Origin: Saccharomycopsis crataegensis
Taxonomy: Eukaryota > Ascomycota > Saccharomycetes > Ascoideales > Saccharomycopsidaceae
Assembly (NCBI RefSeq): GCF_037102585.1
Contig: NW_027043824.1
Span: 372,001-436,000 of the forward strand
DNA length: 64,000 nucleotides
Reading direction: 5' to 3'
The translations under genes and the position numbers were made by a program. The notes beneath the pieces were generated by a model. It was not told where the DNA came from. It saw nothing but the letters and a program-made list of their open reading frames with translations, and made no database searches. Positions 1-9,932 of this stretch are shown piece by piece (the first letter of the stretch is position 1; each line of letters starts with the position of its first letter).

Positions 1-3000
1 CATACTCTTCTTATTGAGCTTTTGGCTTACCAATTCGCCTCTCCTGTCAGATGGATTGAATCCCAAGATGTCATCTTGAAAGACTACAAGGCTGAAAGAA
101 TCATTGAAATTGGTCCTTCCCCAACCTTGATTGGTATGGCCAAGAGAACATTGAGCAAGTATGAAGCCTTTGACCAAGCTTTGAACATCAACCGTGAACT
201 TTTGAGTTACTCTAATGACAAGGACGCCATCTACTATGCTTCAAACGATGCTCCAGCTCCAAAGGCCGCTGCTCCAACTCCAAAGGCCGCTCCAGCTCCA
301 GCTCCAAAGGCTGCTCCAGCCCCTGTTGCCGCTCCAGCCCCGGCTCCGGTCGCTGCTGCTGCTGGCCCAGTTGCCGATGAAGGTATCAAGGCTGCTTTCA
401 TGGTTCAAGTTTTGGTTGCCCACAAATTGAAGAAACCACTTAGTGATATCCCAATGACCAAGACCATCAAAGAGTTGGTCAATGGTAAATCTACCGTTCA
501 AAACGAAATCTTGGGTGACTTGGGTAAAGAATTCGGTGCTACCCCAGAAAAACCAGAAGATACCCCATTGCAAGAATTGGCCGAAAAATTCCAAGACTCT
601 TACAATGGTCAGTTAGGTAAGACCTCTAGTACTTTGGTTTCCAAGTTGATGAGTTCCAAGATGCCTGGTGGATTCTCTTTGACCGTTGCCAAGAAATACC
701 TTGAAACTAAATTCGGTTTGGGTCCACTTAGACAAGATGCCGTCTTGTTGACCGGTGTTGTCAACGAACCTTCTGCTCGTTTGGCCTCCGAAGGTGATGC
801 CAAAGCTTTCTTGGATGACGCTGCTCAAAAATATGCTGCTTCTAATGGTGTCACCTTGGGTGCTCCAGCTGCTGCCGCTGCCGCCCCAGTTGCTATGGGT
901 GGTGCTCCAGCTGGTCCAGCTGGTCCAGCTCAAGCCATTCCTGATGAACCAGTTAAGGCTCAATTATTGCTTCATGTTTTGGTTGCTGCCAAATTGAAGA
1001 AGCCAATGGAACAAATTCCATTGTCCAAGTCTATTAAGGATTTAGTCAACGGTAAGTCAACCATTCAAAACGAAATCTTGGGTGATTTGGGTAAAGAATT
1101 CGGGGAAACTCCTGAAAAACCAGAAGAAATCCCATTGCAAGAATTAGCCGAAACTATGCAAGAGGGCTTCTCTGGTCAATTGGGTAAGACTTCTAGTAGT
1201 TTGATCAACAAGTTGTTTGCTGCTAAATTCCCAGGTGGTTACGGTATCGGTGTTGCTAGAAGATATTTGGAATCCACCTATGGTTTGGGTGCCGGTAGAC
1301 AAGATTCCGTTTTCCTTGTTGCCTTGGCCAACGAACCTGCTGCCAGACTTGGTGGTGAACCAGAAGCTAAGGCTTTCTTGGATGAATCGGCTACTAAGTA
1401 CGCTTCTACCGCCGGTATTTCTCTTTCCCAAGGTGGTGCTGGTGGTGCTGTCGGTGGTGGTGCTATGATCGATACCGCCGCTTTGGAAGAAATCACCAAG
1501 GACCAAAAGTTCATGGCTAAGCAACACTTGAAGGTTTTGGCTAAGTACTTGAAGGTTGACCTTAAGGATGGTGAAAAGCAATATTTGAAGCAAAAGGAAG
1601 CCAATGAACTTTTGCAAAAGGAGTTGGATTTCTTGTCCGAAGAATTGGGAGAAACTTTTGTCAATGGTATTAAGCCATCTTTCTCCGCCAAGAAGGCTAG
1701 AGTTTACAACTCTTACTGGGCCTGGGCTCGTCAAGATCTTTTGAGCATGTATTACGAAATTATCTTTGGTAACTTGTCTGAAAAGGACATTAACAGAGAC
1801 ATCATTGCCAAGTGTATCAGCATCATGAACAGAGCTAACCCAGAATTGATCAAGTTTATGGAATACTTTGTCAACGTTGTCGCTAACGAAAAGGCCGCTA
1901 ACTCTAAGGACTCCAAGAACAACTATGAATTGGCTAAGCAATTGGGTGGTGAATTGATCAAAAACTGTAAACAAGCTTTGAGCCAAGACCCAGTTTTTAA
2001 AGATGTTAGATACCCAACCGGTCCAAAGACTAAGATCACTGAAAAGGGTGACATTGTCTTTGAAGAAACCAGAAGAGAAAACATTAGAACTCTTGAAAGT
2101 TACATCAGAAGCATTGCTCAAGGTTCTGCCTTGACCAGCAAGGTTCCAACTCCAGGTGCTGTTGTTGCTGTTTCTTCTGATGAAGAATACGAGCTTTGCG
2201 ATGAAGGCTATGACTCAGCCTCCGATGAAGTTGCCTCTTTGTCCAGCTTCTCTTCCATCAAGAAGCCAGTTTCTGAAAGTATCAAGTCTGACAGAAACCC
2301 ATTCTTGTTCATGCAAAAGAAGACCAGTACTGGTGAATGGGTCTACGATACCCAGTTGACTTCCACTTATTTGAATACCTTAGAATCTATGGCTGTCAAT
2401 GGTGCTAGTTTCAAGAAGACTGTTTTGTTGACTGGTGCTGGTAGAGGTTCTATTGGTGCCGAAATCTTGAAGGGTCTTTTGTCTGGTGGTGCCACCGTTG
2501 TTGTTACTACTTCCCGTTTCTCTTTGAAGGTTACCCAATTCTTCCAAGACGTCTACAAGACTTATGGTGGTAGAGGTTCCAAGTTGATCTTGGTTCCATT
2601 CAACCAAGGTAGTAAGGCTGATTGTCAAAGTTTGATCAACTTCATTTATAATGAACAACAACTCGATTTGGACGCCATTATTCCATTCGGTGCCATTCCA
2701 GAACAAGGTATTACTGCTGCTTCTATTGACTCCAAGTCCGAATTGGCTCATCGTATCATGTTGACCAACATCATGCGTATTTTGGGTTTCGTCAAGAACG
2801 CCAAGGAATCAAGAGGTATCAACACCAGACCAGCCCAACTTTTGTTGCCAATGTCTCCTAACCACGGTTTGTTTGGTAATGATGGTTTGTACTCTGAATC
2901 TAAGATTGGTTTGGAAACTCTTTTGAACAAATGGGACTCCGAAGACTGGAAGAATTACGTTACCGTTACTGGTGCCATTATTGGTTGGACTAGAGGTACT

Positions 3001-5958
3001 GGTCTTATGGCTGTGTCTAATATTGTTGCCGAAAAGATTGAATCCTACGGTTGTAGAACTTTCTCTCAACAAGAAATGGCTTTCAACTTATTGGGTTTGT
3101 TGACCGATGAAATCTCTGAAAAGTGTGAAGAATTCACTCTTAAGGCTGATCTTAATGGTGGTTTCGAAAAGCTTTCTAACCTCAAGGAAATCAACATTGC
3201 CGCTAGAGAGAAATTGATGGAAGAATCTGCTGTCAAGAGACAAATTGCTATTGAGTCTTCCTTGGACCACAAGTCTGTGTACGGTGCTGACGGTGACTTC
3301 AAGAGAAAGTCTGTTAAGCCAAGAGCCAATGACAAATTTGCCTTCCCAGCTCTTAAGTCTTACAAAGAAGTCAAGGATATGTCTCCACACTTGAAGGGTT
3401 TGCTTTCTTTGGAAAACGTTATTGTTGTTACCGGGTTTGGTGAAGTTAACCCACACGGTAGTGCTGAAACCAGATGGGAAATGGAAAGTGCTGGTGAATT
3501 CTCTCTCGAAGGTTGTATTTACTTGGCTAACATTATGGGTCTTATTAAGTTTGACCAAAAGACTTCTGGTTGGATCGATACTAAGTCCAACAAGCCTGTG
3601 GAAGAAGCTACCATCAAGAAGACTTATGAGGAAACTATTTTGGAACACACTGGTATCCGTTTGATTGAACCAGAAATGTTCGATGGTTACGATCCAAACA
3701 ACAAGCAATTCATTCAAGAAGTTGTTTTGCAACACGATCTTGAAGCATTTGAATCTTCTGAAGAAGATGCTTTACACTTCCAACAAGAACACAAGGAATT
3801 CTGTGAAATTTTCCCATTGGGTGACAGTGGTGAATACCAAGTTTACATGAAGAAGGGTGCTAAATTGTTTGTTCCAAAGGCTTTGCGTTTCGACAGATTG
3901 GTTGCCGGTCAAATTCCAAGCGGTTGGGATGCCAAGAAATTCGGTATTTCTCAAGATATCATTGATCAAGTTGATGTTGTCACTTTGTTCAACTTGGTTT
4001 CCACCATTTCTGCCTTTATCAAGTCTGGTATCAGAGATCCATATGAATTGTACCAATACATCCACGTCTCTGAAATTGGTATCTGTACCGGTTCTGGTAT
4101 GGGTGGTGTCACTGCTCTTAAGGGTATGTTCAAGCACAGATTCATGGAAAAGGAAGTTCAAAACGATATTTTGCAAGAATCTTTCATCAACACCATGTCC
4201 GCTTGGGTTAATATGTTGATCTTGTCCTCTTCTGGTCCAATCAAGACCCCTGTTGGTGCTTGTGCTACTGCCGTTGAATCCGTTGATACTGGTGTGGAAA
4301 CTATTCTTAGTGGTAAGGCCAAGATTTGTCTTGTTGGTGGTTACGATGATTTCCAAGAAGAAGGTTCTTATGAATTCGCTAACATGAATGCTACTTCTAA
4401 CAGTATTGACGAAATGGCTGCTGGTAGAACTCCATCTGAAATGTCTCGTCCATGTACTTCCACCAGAAACGGTTTCATGGAATCCCAAGGTGCCGGTGTC
4501 CAAATTATTATGACCGCTGACTTGGCCATTAAGATGGGTTTGCCAATCTATGGTATCATTGCTATGACTGCTACTGCTGCTGATAAGATTGGTAAGTCTG
4601 TTCCAGCCCCAGGTCAAGGTGTGTTGACCGTTGGTAAGGAAAGTCACGCTGGTAACAGCTCTAAGTTGATCTTGGACCCAGCTTACAGAAAGAGACAACT
4701 TGACAGAAGAATCAGATTCATTAATGAATCTTTGGAAGACGAAATTATGGAAATCCTGACTGGTGATGATGAAGACAAGGAACTTTTGATTGAAGAAGCT
4801 AAACAATTGTCTCAAACTCAAGTTGAAGAAGCCAAGAAATTCTTTGGTAATGAATTCTTCAAGAAGGACCCAAGAATTTCCGATCTTAGAGGTGCTTTGG
4901 CCACTTTTGGTCTTGGTATTGACGATATTTCCCTTGCGTCTTTCCATGGTACTTCCACCAAGGCTAACGATAAGAATGAAAGTGATGTCATCCACAACAT
5001 TTTGAAACATCTTGGCCGTTCTGAAGGTAACCCAGTGTTTGGTATCTTCCAAAAGTACCTTACTGGTCATCCAAAGGGTGCTGCTGGTGCTTGGATGCTT
5101 GATGGTGTTCTTCAAGCCCTTAACTCCGGTATCATTCCAGGTAACCGTAACTTGGATAACGTTGATGGTGAATTGCGTAAATTCACTAACATTCTTTACT
5201 TGTCTGAAACCATCAAGACCGACAACCTTAAGGCCAGTTTTGTCACCTCTTTCGGTTTTGGTCAAAAGGGTGGTTTCGTTTTGGTGATTCACCCAGACTA
5301 CCTTTACTCTGCTCTTGAACAAAAGGAATACGAAGAGTACGCTTCCAAGGTTAGTGAAAGAGAACAAGCTGCTTACTCTCACTACCACGAATCCATTGTC
5401 CATGACTCCTTGTTCCAAGAAAAGGCCAACTCTCCATACGACAAGACCATTGAACAAAGCGTTTACTTGGATCCATTGGCCAGAGTTGTTCCAGGTAAAG
5501 AAGGTTTGGAATTCACCAAGAAGGGTATTCAACAAAACAAATACTTGAGTGGTACTGATGCCACCACCAAGACTTTGATTAGTTTGACCGCTGGGGAAAA
5601 GAATGTCGGTGTTGACGTTGAACAACTTGATTCCATTGACATTGAAAACCAAACTTTCATTGAACGTAATTTCACCGATGCCGAAATTGCTTATTGTAAA
5701 CAATCTCCACATCCACAATCTTCTTTTACTGGTACCTGGTCTGCCAAGGAAGCGGTTTTCAAGTCCTTGAGAACTAAGTCCCAAGGTGGTGGTGCTGCTT
5801 TGAAGGAAATTGAAATTGTTCGTGAAAACAACATTCCATCCGTGAAATTGTCTGGTGATGCCGCTGCCAAGGCTGCTGAAGCCAGTATCACTGGTTTCAA
5901 GGTTAGTATTAGTCATGATGATGTTCAAGCCGTTGCTGTTGCTATTGCTGAATTTTAA
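1..5958 (+). CDS. FAS2: Fatty acid synthase alpha subunit with two tandem ACP domains (5' partial)
   Basis: Alpha chain of the cytosolic type I fatty acid synthase (alpha6-beta6), which makes palmitoyl/stearoyl-CoA. The frame is open from base 1; comparison with yeast Fas2 suggests only about ten N-terminal codons are missing. Domains by window residue: end of the malonyl/palmitoyl transferase fold 1-80; Ala/Pro linker 85-120; ACP1 about 125-285 with the pantetheine serine in NGKST (Ser164, codon at 490); a second linker; ACP2 about 315-480, again NGKST (Ser353, codon at 1057); ketoreductase with TGAGRGSIG near 812; ketosynthase with Cys1421 (GACAT), His1649 (FHGTSTKAND) and His1690 (GHPKGAAGA); C-terminal phosphopantetheinyl transferase with GVDVE near 1870 and WSAKEA. 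Typical ascomycete Fas2 has one ACP and about 1,885 residues; here about 1,995 are predicted, although the linker before the ketoreductase is shorter than in S. cerevisiae. Codon use is strongly biased, as in a highly expressed gene. Confidence 0.98.
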   Translation, partial: HTLLIELLAYQFASPVRWIESQDVILKDYKAERIIEIGPSPTLIGMAKRTLSKYEAFDQALNINRELLSYSNDKDAIYYASNDAPAPKAAAPTPKAAPAPAPKAAPAPVAAPAPAPVAAAAGPVADEGIKAAFMVQVLVAHKLKKPLSDIPMTKTIKELVNGKSTVQNEILGDLGKEFGATPEKPEDTPLQELAEKFQDSYNGQLGKTSSTLVSKLMSSKMPGGFSLTVAKKYLETKFGLGPLRQDAVLLTGVVNEPSARLASEGDAKAFLDDAAQKYAASNGVTLGAPAAAAAAPVAMGGAPAGPAGPAQAIPDEPVKAQLLLHVLVAAKLKKPMEQIPLSKSIKDLVNGKSTIQNEILGDLGKEFGETPEKPEEIPLQELAETMQEGFSGQLGKTSSSLINKLFAAKFPGGYGIGVARRYLESTYGLGAGRQDSVFLVALANEPAARLGGEPEAKAFLDESATKYASTAGISLSQGGAGGAVGGGAMIDTAALEEITKDQKFMAKQHLKVLAKYLKVDLKDGEKQYLKQKEANELLQKELDFLSEELGETFVNGIKPSFSAKKARVYNSYWAWARQDLLSMYYEIIFGNLSEKDINRDIIAKCISIMNRANPELIKFMEYFVNVVANEKAANSKDSKNNYELAKQLGGELIKNCKQALSQDPVFKDVRYPTGPKTKITEKGDIVFEETRRENIRTLESYIRSIAQGSALTSKVPTPGAVVAVSSDEEYELCDEGYDSASDEVASLSSFSSIKKPVSESIKSDRNPFLFMQKKTSTGEWVYDTQLTSTYLNTLESMAVNGASFKKTVLLTGAGRGSIGAEILKGLLSGGATVVVTTSRFSLKVTQFFQDVYKTYGGRGSKLILVPFNQGSKADCQSLINFIYNEQQLDLDAIIPFGAIPEQGITAASIDSKSELAHRIMLTNIMRILGFVKNAKESRGINTRPAQLLLPMSPNHGLFGNDGLYSESKIGLETLLNKWDSEDWKNYVTVTGAIIGWTRGTGLMAVSNIVAEKIESYGCRTFSQQEMAFNLLGLLTDEISEKCEEFTLKADLNGGFEKLSNLKEINIAAREKLMEESAVKRQIAIESSLDHKSVYGADGDFKRKSVKPRANDKFAFPALKSYKEVKDMSPHLKGLLSLENVIVVTGFGEVNPHGSAETRWEMESAGEFSLEGCIYLANIMGLIKFDQKTSGWIDTKSNKPVEEATIKKTYEETILEHTGIRLIEPEMFDGYDPNNKQFIQEVVLQHDLEAFESSEEDALHFQQEHKEFCEIFPLGDSGEYQVYMKKGAKLFVPKALRFDRLVAGQIPSGWDAKKFGISQDIIDQVDVVTLFNLVSTISAFIKSGIRDPYELYQYIHVSEIGICTGSGMGGVTALKGMFKHRFMEKEVQNDILQESFINTMSAWVNMLILSSSGPIKTPVGACATAVESVDTGVETILSGKAKICLVGGYDDFQEEGSYEFANMNATSNSIDEMAAGRTPSEMSRPCTSTRNGFMESQGAGVQIIMTADLAIKMGLPIYGIIAMTATAADKIGKSVPAPGQGVLTVGKESHAGNSSKLILDPAYRKRQLDRRIRFINESLEDEIMEILTGDDEDKELLIEEAKQLSQTQVEEAKKFFGNEFFKKDPRISDLRGALATFGLGIDDISLASFHGTSTKANDKNESDVIHNILKHLGRSEGNPVFGIFQKYLTGHPKGAAGAWMLDGVLQALNSGIIPGNRNLDNVDGELRKFTNILYLSETIKTDNLKASFVTSFGFGQKGGFVLVIHPDYLYSALEQKEYEEYASKVSEREQAAYSHYHESIVHDSLFQEKANSPYDKTIEQSVYLDPLARVVPGKEGLEFTKKGIQQNKYLSGTDATTKTLISLTAGEKNVGVDVEQLDSIDIENQTFIERNFTDAEIAYCKQSPHPQSSFTGTWSAKEAVFKSLRTKSQGGGAALKEIEIVRENNIPSVKLSGDAAAKAAEASITGFKVSISHDDVQAVAVAIAEF

Positions 5959-6309
5959 TTGATATCTGGTTTTCTATAATTTTGCTGATGAAAGGAATTA
6001 TTTTTATATTTTTTTTTTCTTAATTAGTGTGTGATGATAATTGGGTTTGTTGATTGTTAGCATCGCAATAATATTCTAGTAATAATATTTTAGTTTAGTT
6101 TTTATATCATTGGTGAACACTTTGTAAGATTTTCCCATAACAGAAAATGTAGAGAGTTTTTACACAGTAATAATTAACACACAGCAACTACAGATACTGT
6201 ACTAACATATTGTAAAAACAATAAATAGACGGAATAAATAAATAAATAATTTCTTATTATTAAAACACTAGTATAATAATGTTACTACCACTAACTACCG
6301 ATAATAACT
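5959..6309. other. Convergent intergenic region, FAS2 / PMT1 3' ends
   Basis: AT-rich spacer between two converging genes, with T-runs after FAS2 and an AATAAATAAATAA stretch near 6230-6250 that suits 3'-end formation on either strand. I see no gene here. Confidence 0.6.
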
Positions 6310-8817
6310 TTACAAGATTCCTTCATGCGTCTGGGTTTCCACCTTCAACACTTGTTCCGGGTGGTCCTTGATGTAAGCTTCGGCGACCGCTGGATCGATT
6401 GGGTTGCCATCTCCATCCTGGTACTTGCGGATCACTTTGCCACGAGTTTCTGCCTGTTGGATGATTTGCTCATTATTGAGTTCGGCACCATTGGCTACTG
6501 GAGTATTAGCAACTACCGAGGTTGGAGCTGGAGTAAGGGCAGCACTGGCGTACTCAGAATAAGATTCTGGGAAGCTGTTACAGTCGAAATCCCAAGAATC
6601 AAGAAGTTTCGATGCATTACACTCTGATTTTGTCCAGTCACTACCCCAAATGAGTGGGGAGAAATGGTGGAAGAACGCGGCAGAGGCAGAAAGGAAGGCC
6701 ACAAAAATTGAATAGGCAACCCATGGCTTAGTGGCAAGGAAAAATCCAAGGAAAAGATCAAAGCATTGACCGAGGGCAAGCACTTGGAAATAGAACGCTG
6801 GGATGTAATGGTGCAAAAACAATTGACGGCCCATAAGGAATGATGGGAAGTAATGGAGAGCCCACCCACCAACAAAGATCAAGGTCTGGATATTGAAGTT
6901 GATGAAATGTGGGTCAGTGATGAGAGGTTTACCTCTTTGCCAGTTAATGGCCAACGCGGCAAGGTTACAAACGTAAACAAAGATAACGGCACTGGAGGCC
7001 CACCAAGTGACGGCATTACCAAGGAAATAGATTTGGTGGTGGTCCTTGACCCAATAGTTGATACCTCTTTGCAAGACTGGCCATGAAGGAGGGCGGGATT
7101 CCCAGTTATGGGAAGCAGTGAGACCATTGTTGATATGCCACATACGTTGATGGGATTCCACAAGTTTGTCAAAGAAGGATGGAGTTTTGTAACCGGTCTT
7201 TTCGGCACTATCATCAAGGAATTCATTGTCGTTGACTTCGACGTACCAAAGGGACAATGGACGAATACCTTGGGTGGCACAAGTGACTTCTTGTTGTTCA
7301 AAAGCGTACTTTGGAAGTTTGACTTCGTGAGAGAAAAGTAAACAACCAGTCATGGCATGACGCAAACGGAAAACGGTATCGATGGCATGGAGTTCTTTTC
7401 TAGCAGCCCCTTTCTTAGACAATGGTTTATCAATTTCCACGATAAAATCGTCATTGGCATCACCTTCAAAACCGTCAAACCCATAACAAGACGCTTCATT
7501 TTGCCAATCTTGTTCACTCATTGGGGGTCTGAGGTTGTGAGAATGCAAACGACGTTGAGTAACCTTATGCTTCAATCTAATCTTGGTACCGTCGGTGATT
7601 GGGACAAATTCAGTTGGTGGAGTAGAGACATTGTATAATTCTATTTCCCAAACATTGTTTTCGTCCAAATGTGGATAAAGAGTGATTTGTTGTTGCTTAG
7701 ACCCGGTTTCATAAAGATGGTCGTGAGAGTGTAAGTACCCACCTTGGGTGTTGACATGACGTAAAGTGATGAAAGACTTGACCCCGACACGAGCATTAGT
7801 GCTTCTTGGAACGGTATTGCCATTTAAAGTAGTTCTAAAGGCAGAAGACATGAAGGCCCCACCGTCACCTTCGTTAGGTAACATTTGGAAATGAACAGCA
7901 AAGAAAGCACAGTATAAAAGGGCAGGGATCCCAAGAAGGATCAAACCTCTGGCAAAGAAATGTTGAGTAACTTGTTTTGGAGAAAGTGACAAATCACCAA
8001 AGATAAACCACATTTGCCAGACCATGTAACATCCAGCCCAGGCAATAGTGAAAAGCCCAACCCATTTGGAACTGACAGCACAACCGAGGGCAATCCCAGA
8101 AAGAATAAGAGACTTGTACCATTTACAAGAAAATGGGGTTTCATTTTCAAATCTTTTAAGAGAGTACACCGAAGCAGCAATGAAGAAAAGAAGGGGAGAG
8201 TCCAACAAGATATAACGAGAAATGGTGGTGTTGGCATTTTCAATGGTTAACAAGACAGCAGTGAGCAAGGCAGTTGCAATACGACAGCCACTGGCTCTCA
8301 AAGTCAAGTAGGAAAATAACACGGTCCCAACCCCTAACGCAGCAGGGAAAGCACGCATACCAACATATGGGACACTGGAAGGATACACATCACCAATGTT
8401 TTTGAATTCAAAAGAGCCATTGAACCCCAAAATGTAGCCGACGGCAGCATAGAGCATTTTGGCTAAAGGAGGGTGGACATCCATGAAGAAGTTCCCGAGG
8501 ATATATTTACGAGCAAACCCGCCAAAATGAACTTCGTCAAACACCACTGAATCAGGATACGACAATTTGTAGAAACGTACAACGGTTGTGAAGAGCACCA
8601 ATGCGGCAATCACGAATTTCTCGTTCTTTGAAGTTGGGGAACGGGCATCTGAAATGTATTTAGGAGGGGTGGTGACAACAAAAGGGTGACATGGGCCTTC
8701 TTCAACCTTATATTCAAACACAGGATCGGCAGTTTCAAGATTACTATTGGTGGTGCCAACAGCACTATTCGAGGAAGGTACAGAGGCCTTTGATTTCTTT
8801 GTGGTCTTCTTGGCCAT
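6310..8817 (-). CDS. PMT1: Protein O-mannosyltransferase, Pmt1 type
   Basis: ER membrane enzyme that transfers mannose from dolichyl-phosphate mannose to Ser/Thr of secretory proteins, working in S. cerevisiae as a Pmt1-Pmt2 heterodimer. It has 835 residues against about 817 in S. cerevisiae. A cytosolic N-terminal tail (about 70 residues, Lys/Ser rich) is followed by a first membrane segment and the luminal loop with DEVHFGGF and FMDVHPPLAKML, which holds the acidic catalytic residues of the family. Several membrane helices follow, then a luminal MIR block at about residues 325-530 with the repeated signatures GGYLHSHDHLY, RLHSHN and GCLLFSHEVKLP, and a C-terminal membrane bundle with the MGRQLFLHHY motif. 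The NIGDVYPSS and TISRYILLDSPL stretches and the C-terminal VLKVE tail match Pmt1 rather than Pmt2 or Pmt4. The ATG at 8817 is the first in frame. Confidence 0.95.
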   Translation of the reverse strand: MAKKTTKKSKASVPSSNSAVGTTNSNLETADPVFEYKVEEGPCHPFVVTTPPKYISDARSPTSKNEKFVIAALVLFTTVVRFYKLSYPDSVVFDEVHFGGFARKYILGNFFMDVHPPLAKMLYAAVGYILGFNGSFEFKNIGDVYPSSVPYVGMRAFPAALGVGTVLFSYLTLRASGCRIATALLTAVLLTIENANTTISRYILLDSPLLFFIAASVYSLKRFENETPFSCKWYKSLILSGIALGCAVSSKWVGLFTIAWAGCYMVWQMWFIFGDLSLSPKQVTQHFFARGLILLGIPALLYCAFFAVHFQMLPNEGDGGAFMSSAFRTTLNGNTVPRSTNARVGVKSFITLRHVNTQGGYLHSHDHLYETGSKQQQITLYPHLDENNVWEIELYNVSTPPTEFVPITDGTKIRLKHKVTQRRLHSHNLRPPMSEQDWQNEASCYGFDGFEGDANDDFIVEIDKPLSKKGAARKELHAIDTVFRLRHAMTGCLLFSHEVKLPKYAFEQQEVTCATQGIRPLSLWYVEVNDNEFLDDSAEKTGYKTPSFFDKLVESHQRMWHINNGLTASHNWESRPPSWPVLQRGINYWVKDHHQIYFLGNAVTWWASSAVIFVYVCNLAALAINWQRGKPLITDPHFINFNIQTLIFVGGWALHYFPSFLMGRQLFLHHYIPAFYFQVLALGQCFDLFLGFFLATKPWVAYSIFVAFLSASAAFFHHFSPLIWGSDWTKSECNASKLLDSWDFDCNSFPESYSEYASAALTPAPTSVVANTPVANGAELNNEQIIQQAETRGKVIRKYQDGDGNPIDPAVAEAYIKDHPEQVLKVETQTHEGIL

Positions 8818-9932
8818 GATTGCGTTGGCTTTGAATAAACGTGTGTATTTTCCACTGGAACTGGAAAGAGGAATTTGGCAGCAATTGATGATCCGCTAAA
8901 TAACAACACTCAAAGAAAAATCCAAAATTTCAACGTGGTAAAAAAACCCCCCTAAAAAAAAAACTTTGATTATGTAAGACCACACGTATGTTAAGTAATC
9001 TTCACTAGTTGATTATGTAACAATGATACTCACGGGTGAAATTCAGCCTATAATGGCTTCTTTTTGTTTGGTTATTATAAATAATGTCATTAGAATCATA
9101 TTGAATGAAGTAGTCACACAATTTCTCCCAATAAAGTAGATTTTTCTCTTTGATTACTAAGACAGCACACAATAGCAGGTAATCCATTACGTAACGAAAA
9201 GCCAACAGAAGCTCCGCTTGACGATTTGAATTACCATCTATAATCAACTGTGTATATATATCAGGGTCAAGCGATATTCGTATTATTTGATGGGGAAGCA
9301 TTAGTAGATATTGAGTGCGGAGAGAGCTTGTTTATGTAATATCTAATTGTATTACAGTCGCATGATAGCATTTACATAATCCATATTAGTGGCTGTATAG
9401 TCGCTATTATTGGCTTGTTAGCTTATCGCTCCTCCCTAACCTTGCGATAAGAAACTTGTCCTTATATACTTCTATTATATACTTTCGTTCCCTCGTCTTG
9501 TAGCAATCAAGTAACGTCAGTATTACAGTATGTTTGGAGTGTACCTGTTGTGCGAGTCCAAGTGTGTTTCTCCAGATTGGATCACAGTCAACAATAGATC
9601 CTTGATTTTATCATTAAACCTCTGACGATCTTCACACCAGGACCATTAATGTCATCGCAGTTATACTTTGACATATTGATCGATTGTACACGTGATCACC
9701 AATGCAGGGTCCAAAAATGTGGGCGAATCCTTAATTTTCATCATCCTTTCTCATCTCTCTTCCCACATTCTCTAATTCACTTTACTGTATTTTGTTATAA
9801 ATCAAACATGATAATTGCATCAGAAAACACATATTGAGAATTATCTGAAGAATCATACATCTGTGTATATGTGAAGCAGAGAATTCTCCTCTTGGATAAA
9901 GAAGAATAGTATTTGATCCATTGATCCCGAAA
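8818..9932. other. PMT1 promoter and upstream region of nuclease-kinase copy 1
   Basis: The first few hundred bases left of centre should be the PMT1 promoter. From about 9640 to 9932 the sequence is shared with the upstream side of copy 3 (about 50620-50930 in reverse), with partial matches upstream of copies 2 and 4. It includes a CACGTG site and a GCAGGGTCCAAAA block, so this is conserved promoter DNA of the repeated family. A 98-codon open stretch on the minus strand (9005-9301) has no recognisable features and I do not call it. The part from 9300 to 9640 shows nothing I can identify. Confidence 0.6.
9689..9694. promoter_or_regulatory. CACGTG E-box upstream of nuclease-kinase copy 1
   Basis: Palindromic CACGTG about 240 bases upstream of the copy 1 start codon. 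It lies in a block (TGTACACGTGA..ACCAATGCAGG) that is also kept upstream of copy 3 at 50876-50881. In yeasts this is the core site for bHLH factors such as Cbf1 and Pho4. Use here is inferred only from position and conservation. Confidence 0.5.

Noticed and set aside
3772-5928. 718-codon open frame antisense to FAS2
   Set aside because: A shadow of the strong codon bias of FAS2; Asn/Thr/Ser-rich without any domain.
9005-9301. 98-codon open stretch on the minus strand upstream of PMT1
   Set aside because: No motif, no recognisable homologue and no coding-like composition; it lies in promoter DNA.
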